In this document: positions 23,715 through 25,217 of the stretch, in pieces
Layout: every line of letters starts with the position of its first letter
How positions within the stretch are numbered: position 1 is the stretch's first letter
Assembly (NCBI GenBank): GCA_904501955.1
Contig: CAJGCY010000022.1
Location: 1 to 25,217 of the forward strand
DNA length: 25,217 nucleotides
Reading direction: 5' to 3'
From: an uncultured Akkermansia sp.
GTDB taxonomy: Bacteria; Verrucomicrobiota; Verrucomicrobiia; Verrucomicrobiales; Akkermansiaceae
Program-made: the position numbers and the translations under genes
Notes under the pieces: generated by a model
What the model saw: the letters and a program-made list of their open reading frames with translations, nothing else
Database searches by the model: none
Told to the model about the DNA's origin: nothing

Positions 23715-24422
23715 GCTCTGTTTAAGTTTTTAGTTGATTGCAACTGCTCGATAAATCGGAAGTTGGAGCACTGTTAGGTGCTCCTCGCGTGAGGCCGTTA
23801 GGCCGAACGTTCACGTGAGCGACAGCGAGCGTTCGCGTGTAGGGGCGTAAGCCCCAAGCGTTCGCGTGAGTGACAACGAACGTTCGCGTGAGCCGTAGGC
23901 GAACTGAAATGTGTATTACCGCGGGCGCATGCCCGCCTAACTTTAAGCCCCGTAGGGGCGACGGACGTTAGGCAGGCGGTGGAGTGAGCGCAAGCGAACG
24001 GCCTGCGAGGGCGTAGAAAGCGAAGACTCGAAGCCCCGAACCCCTGTATAACAACAAAAAAGGAAATGGAACCCAGGGAACCTGTGGTGACATATAATGG
24101 CGAGGACCGTAGCGAAGCGAAGCTCCGAGCCGGGACGGGCGCGTGTTTTTGGTGTTTGCGGCATTTTGAAACAATGCCGTATTTTGAGCCACGCTTTATG
24201 CCACCCCTCCGGGGTTCGCATTTGTTTTTTTTGCGGTTCCCGGGGGGCCGCCCCTTGCGGGGCTCCACCGCCGGGCTCTATTTTATACCGCCCCTCCGGG
24301 GCTCAAATTTAGGCTCCCGTCTTCGCTGCTGCGCAGCTACGCCGAGGCAGGCGCTTTTGCTCGCAAACGCCTCTTCAACTTCCGATTTATCGGGCTGTTT
24401 GAAATCGACTGAAATTTATACG
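23715..24422. repeat. Longest inverted-repeat element, about 708 bp
   Basis: Left outer arm GCTCTGTTTAAGTTTTTAG starts at 23715 and the left core is 23749-23767; the right core is 24374-24392 and its outer arm ends near 24422. The right two thirds carry the same interior as 3375-3878 but in opposite orientation, including the CGGCATT/AATGCCG hairpin (24159-24179). The left third is unique, with direct repeats of CGTTCGCGTGAG. Open frames in it are not genes. Confidence 0.85.
23808..23892. repeat. Short direct repeats inside the long element
   Basis: CGTTCGCGTGAG or a one- to two-base variant occurs at 23808, 23830, 23859 and 23881. Copies are 22-29 bases apart and separated by AGCGACAGCGAG-like and GGGGCGTAAGCCCC-like spacers. 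The spacers are not unique sequences as in a CRISPR array. Confidence 0.6.
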
Positions 24423-24433
24423 TGTCGAAAAAT

Positions 24434-24469
24434 AAAAAGGGCGGGGCTTTGCAGCGCCCGCCTCTTTTT
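24434..24469. terminator. Bidirectional terminator-like hairpin
   Basis: AAAAAGGGCGGG on the left pairs with CCCGCCTCTTTTT on the right with one bulged base; A-runs and T-runs flank it, so it can act in both directions. It lies 112 bases downstream of the minus-strand RNase Z stop. The remaining gap to 24580 holds a weak GTACCACT/AGTGGTAC pair (24471 and 24545) and no gene. Confidence 0.65.
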
Positions 24470-24580
24470 AGTACCACTATAATAACATGAAAAGACTAAG
24501 TTGTTTGCCTCTCGGCATAACTTGCACATAGTATGTACACCGCAAGTGGTACTTTTGTTCAATAAAAAAATGAAAAAAAG

Positions 24581-25217
24581 TTAATCCGCGAAAGAAAGGG
24601 TCTTACTCCAGCCGTCGCGAGGGGTTTCCGTATTGGGGAAGATGGCGCGTGCCACCTCGCGGAATGCCTTGGGATTCGGCAGGGAGGGGCTGTAATGCGT
24701 GAGCCACAACTCGTGCACGCCACCGGCATCAGCTGCCAGTTGAGCCGCTTCTGAGAAGAGCATGTGCCGGTTCTCCTTAGCCTTGGGCAGCATTTCATCC
24801 TCGCCGTACATGCCCTCACAGATGAAGAGGTCGGAATCCGCCGCGGCTTCGCGAATGGAGACGGTGGGGCGGGAATCCGTGCAGTAGGTGAGCTTGAGCC
24901 CCTTGCGCTCGGGGCCGAGCACCATTTCCGGGGTGTAGGTGTTGCCCTCGTGCTCAATGGTTTCACCCTTTTGCAGGCGGTTCCAGAAGGCGAGGGGGAT
25001 GTTTTGCTCCTTGGCGCGGGTGGCGTCAAACTTACCGGCTCGGGGCAGGGTGAAGCTGTAGCCGTAGCAGGGCATACCGTGGTTCACGGCAAAGGCGCGG
25101 ATGTCGCAGTCCAAGAAGTACATGAGCTCTTGCTCGGTGTCCAGCTCGCTGGTGTACACCTCGAAGGGGAGGCTTTGCGCGATGCTGCGCAGGGCGTACA
25201 CCACGCGCTCCGTGCCA
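24581..25217 (-). CDS. rnz: RNase Z-like metallo-beta-lactamase protein, 5' part outside the window
   Basis: About 211 C-terminal residues are visible; the frame is still open at the window edge, and the GTG at 25204 is internal. RNase Z is a zinc endonuclease that trims tRNA 3' trailers. Visible family features are YCTDSRPTV, containing the metal-bridging Asp, DSDLFICEGMY (the usual LLIHEATF strand), a HxLFSEAAQLAADAG segment corresponding to the HSTA-type motif, and LTHYSPSLPN with the last metal-binding His. The first HxHxDH metal motif would lie to the right of the window. Other RNase Z-like hydrolases of the family cannot be fully excluded. Confidence 0.82.
   Translation of the reverse strand, partial: GTERVVYALRSIAQSLPFEVYTSELDTEQELMYFLDCDIRAFAVNHGMPCYGYSFTLPRAGKFDATRAKEQNIPLAFWNRLQKGETIEHEGNTYTPEMVLGPERKGLKLTYCTDSRPTVSIREAAADSDLFICEGMYGEDEMLPKAKENRHMLFSEAAQLAADAGGVHELWLTHYSPSLPNPKAFREVARAIFPNTETPRDGWSKTLSFAD

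Noticed and set aside
23749..24392. CRISPR array or integron cassette array
   Set aside because: Spacers are not unique and evenly sized, no cas genes are present, and the cores lack the paired GTTRRRY/RYYYAAC arrangement of attC sites; the genes between copies are housekeeping genes in both orientations.
1..25217. tRNA or rRNA genes, including an integration target for the recombinase
   Set aside because: I saw no cloverleaf with a GGTTCGAATCC-type arm and no rRNA segment on either strand; a tRNA search program would be decisive.

Overview
The window most likely comes from a Gram-negative member of the PVC group, probably a Verrucomicrobiota or a close relative. LpxA, a lipoprotein, a porin-like barrel and several Sec signal peptides indicate an outer membrane. 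The strongest lineage marker is a GreA of about 646 residues with a very long N-terminal extension, an architecture known from Chlamydiae and relatives. This assignment is inference from gene content; I see no rRNA, tRNA or CRISPR array.

Layout. 1-140 is the end of a repeat element. 179-865 holds a minus-strand lipoprotein gene and a doubtful small Cys-rich ORF. 1016-3350 is a tight plus-strand operon: lpxA, a HAD phosphatase, rlmH and a small membrane protein. After a long repeat element (3375-3878) come two minus-strand genes of unknown function, then leuS (5185-7758) with a promoter and terminator. 7900-10366 carries a small basic ORF and a secreted ankyrin-repeat protein; the latter converges with a GYF_2/CD225 membrane protein gene. 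The long greA follows, then a short repeat element, an AspT/YidE-type transporter, twin perfect palindromes and another long repeat element. 15884-21117 is a self-contained locus: regulated promoter, SLC13/DASS symporter with a large inserted domain, soluble histidine kinase with a CRP-like sensor, single-domain response regulator, 421-residue porin-like barrel and terminator. The right part has a mini repeat element, a lone tyrosine recombinase, a GYF_2/DUF805 membrane protein, the longest repeat element and the 3' part of an RNase Z-like gene running off the edge.

How it works together. The 16-21 kb locus reads as one uptake and sensing unit: outer-membrane channel, inner-membrane sodium-coupled anion symporter, and a cytoplasmic phosphorelay whose response regulator has no DNA-binding domain. 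Substrate and output are unknown.

The most unusual feature is a family of intergenic inverted-repeat elements. A 19-bp core close to CGATAAATCGGAAGTTGAA occurs twelve times in 25 kb, normally as facing pairs that bracket hairpin-rich DNA of very different lengths, with no transposase in the window. A second pattern is that several promoters have their -10 hexamer only 5-10 bases before the start codon, implying leaderless or nearly leaderless transcripts; Shine-Dalgarno sequences are mostly missing. These promoters also correct several start codons.
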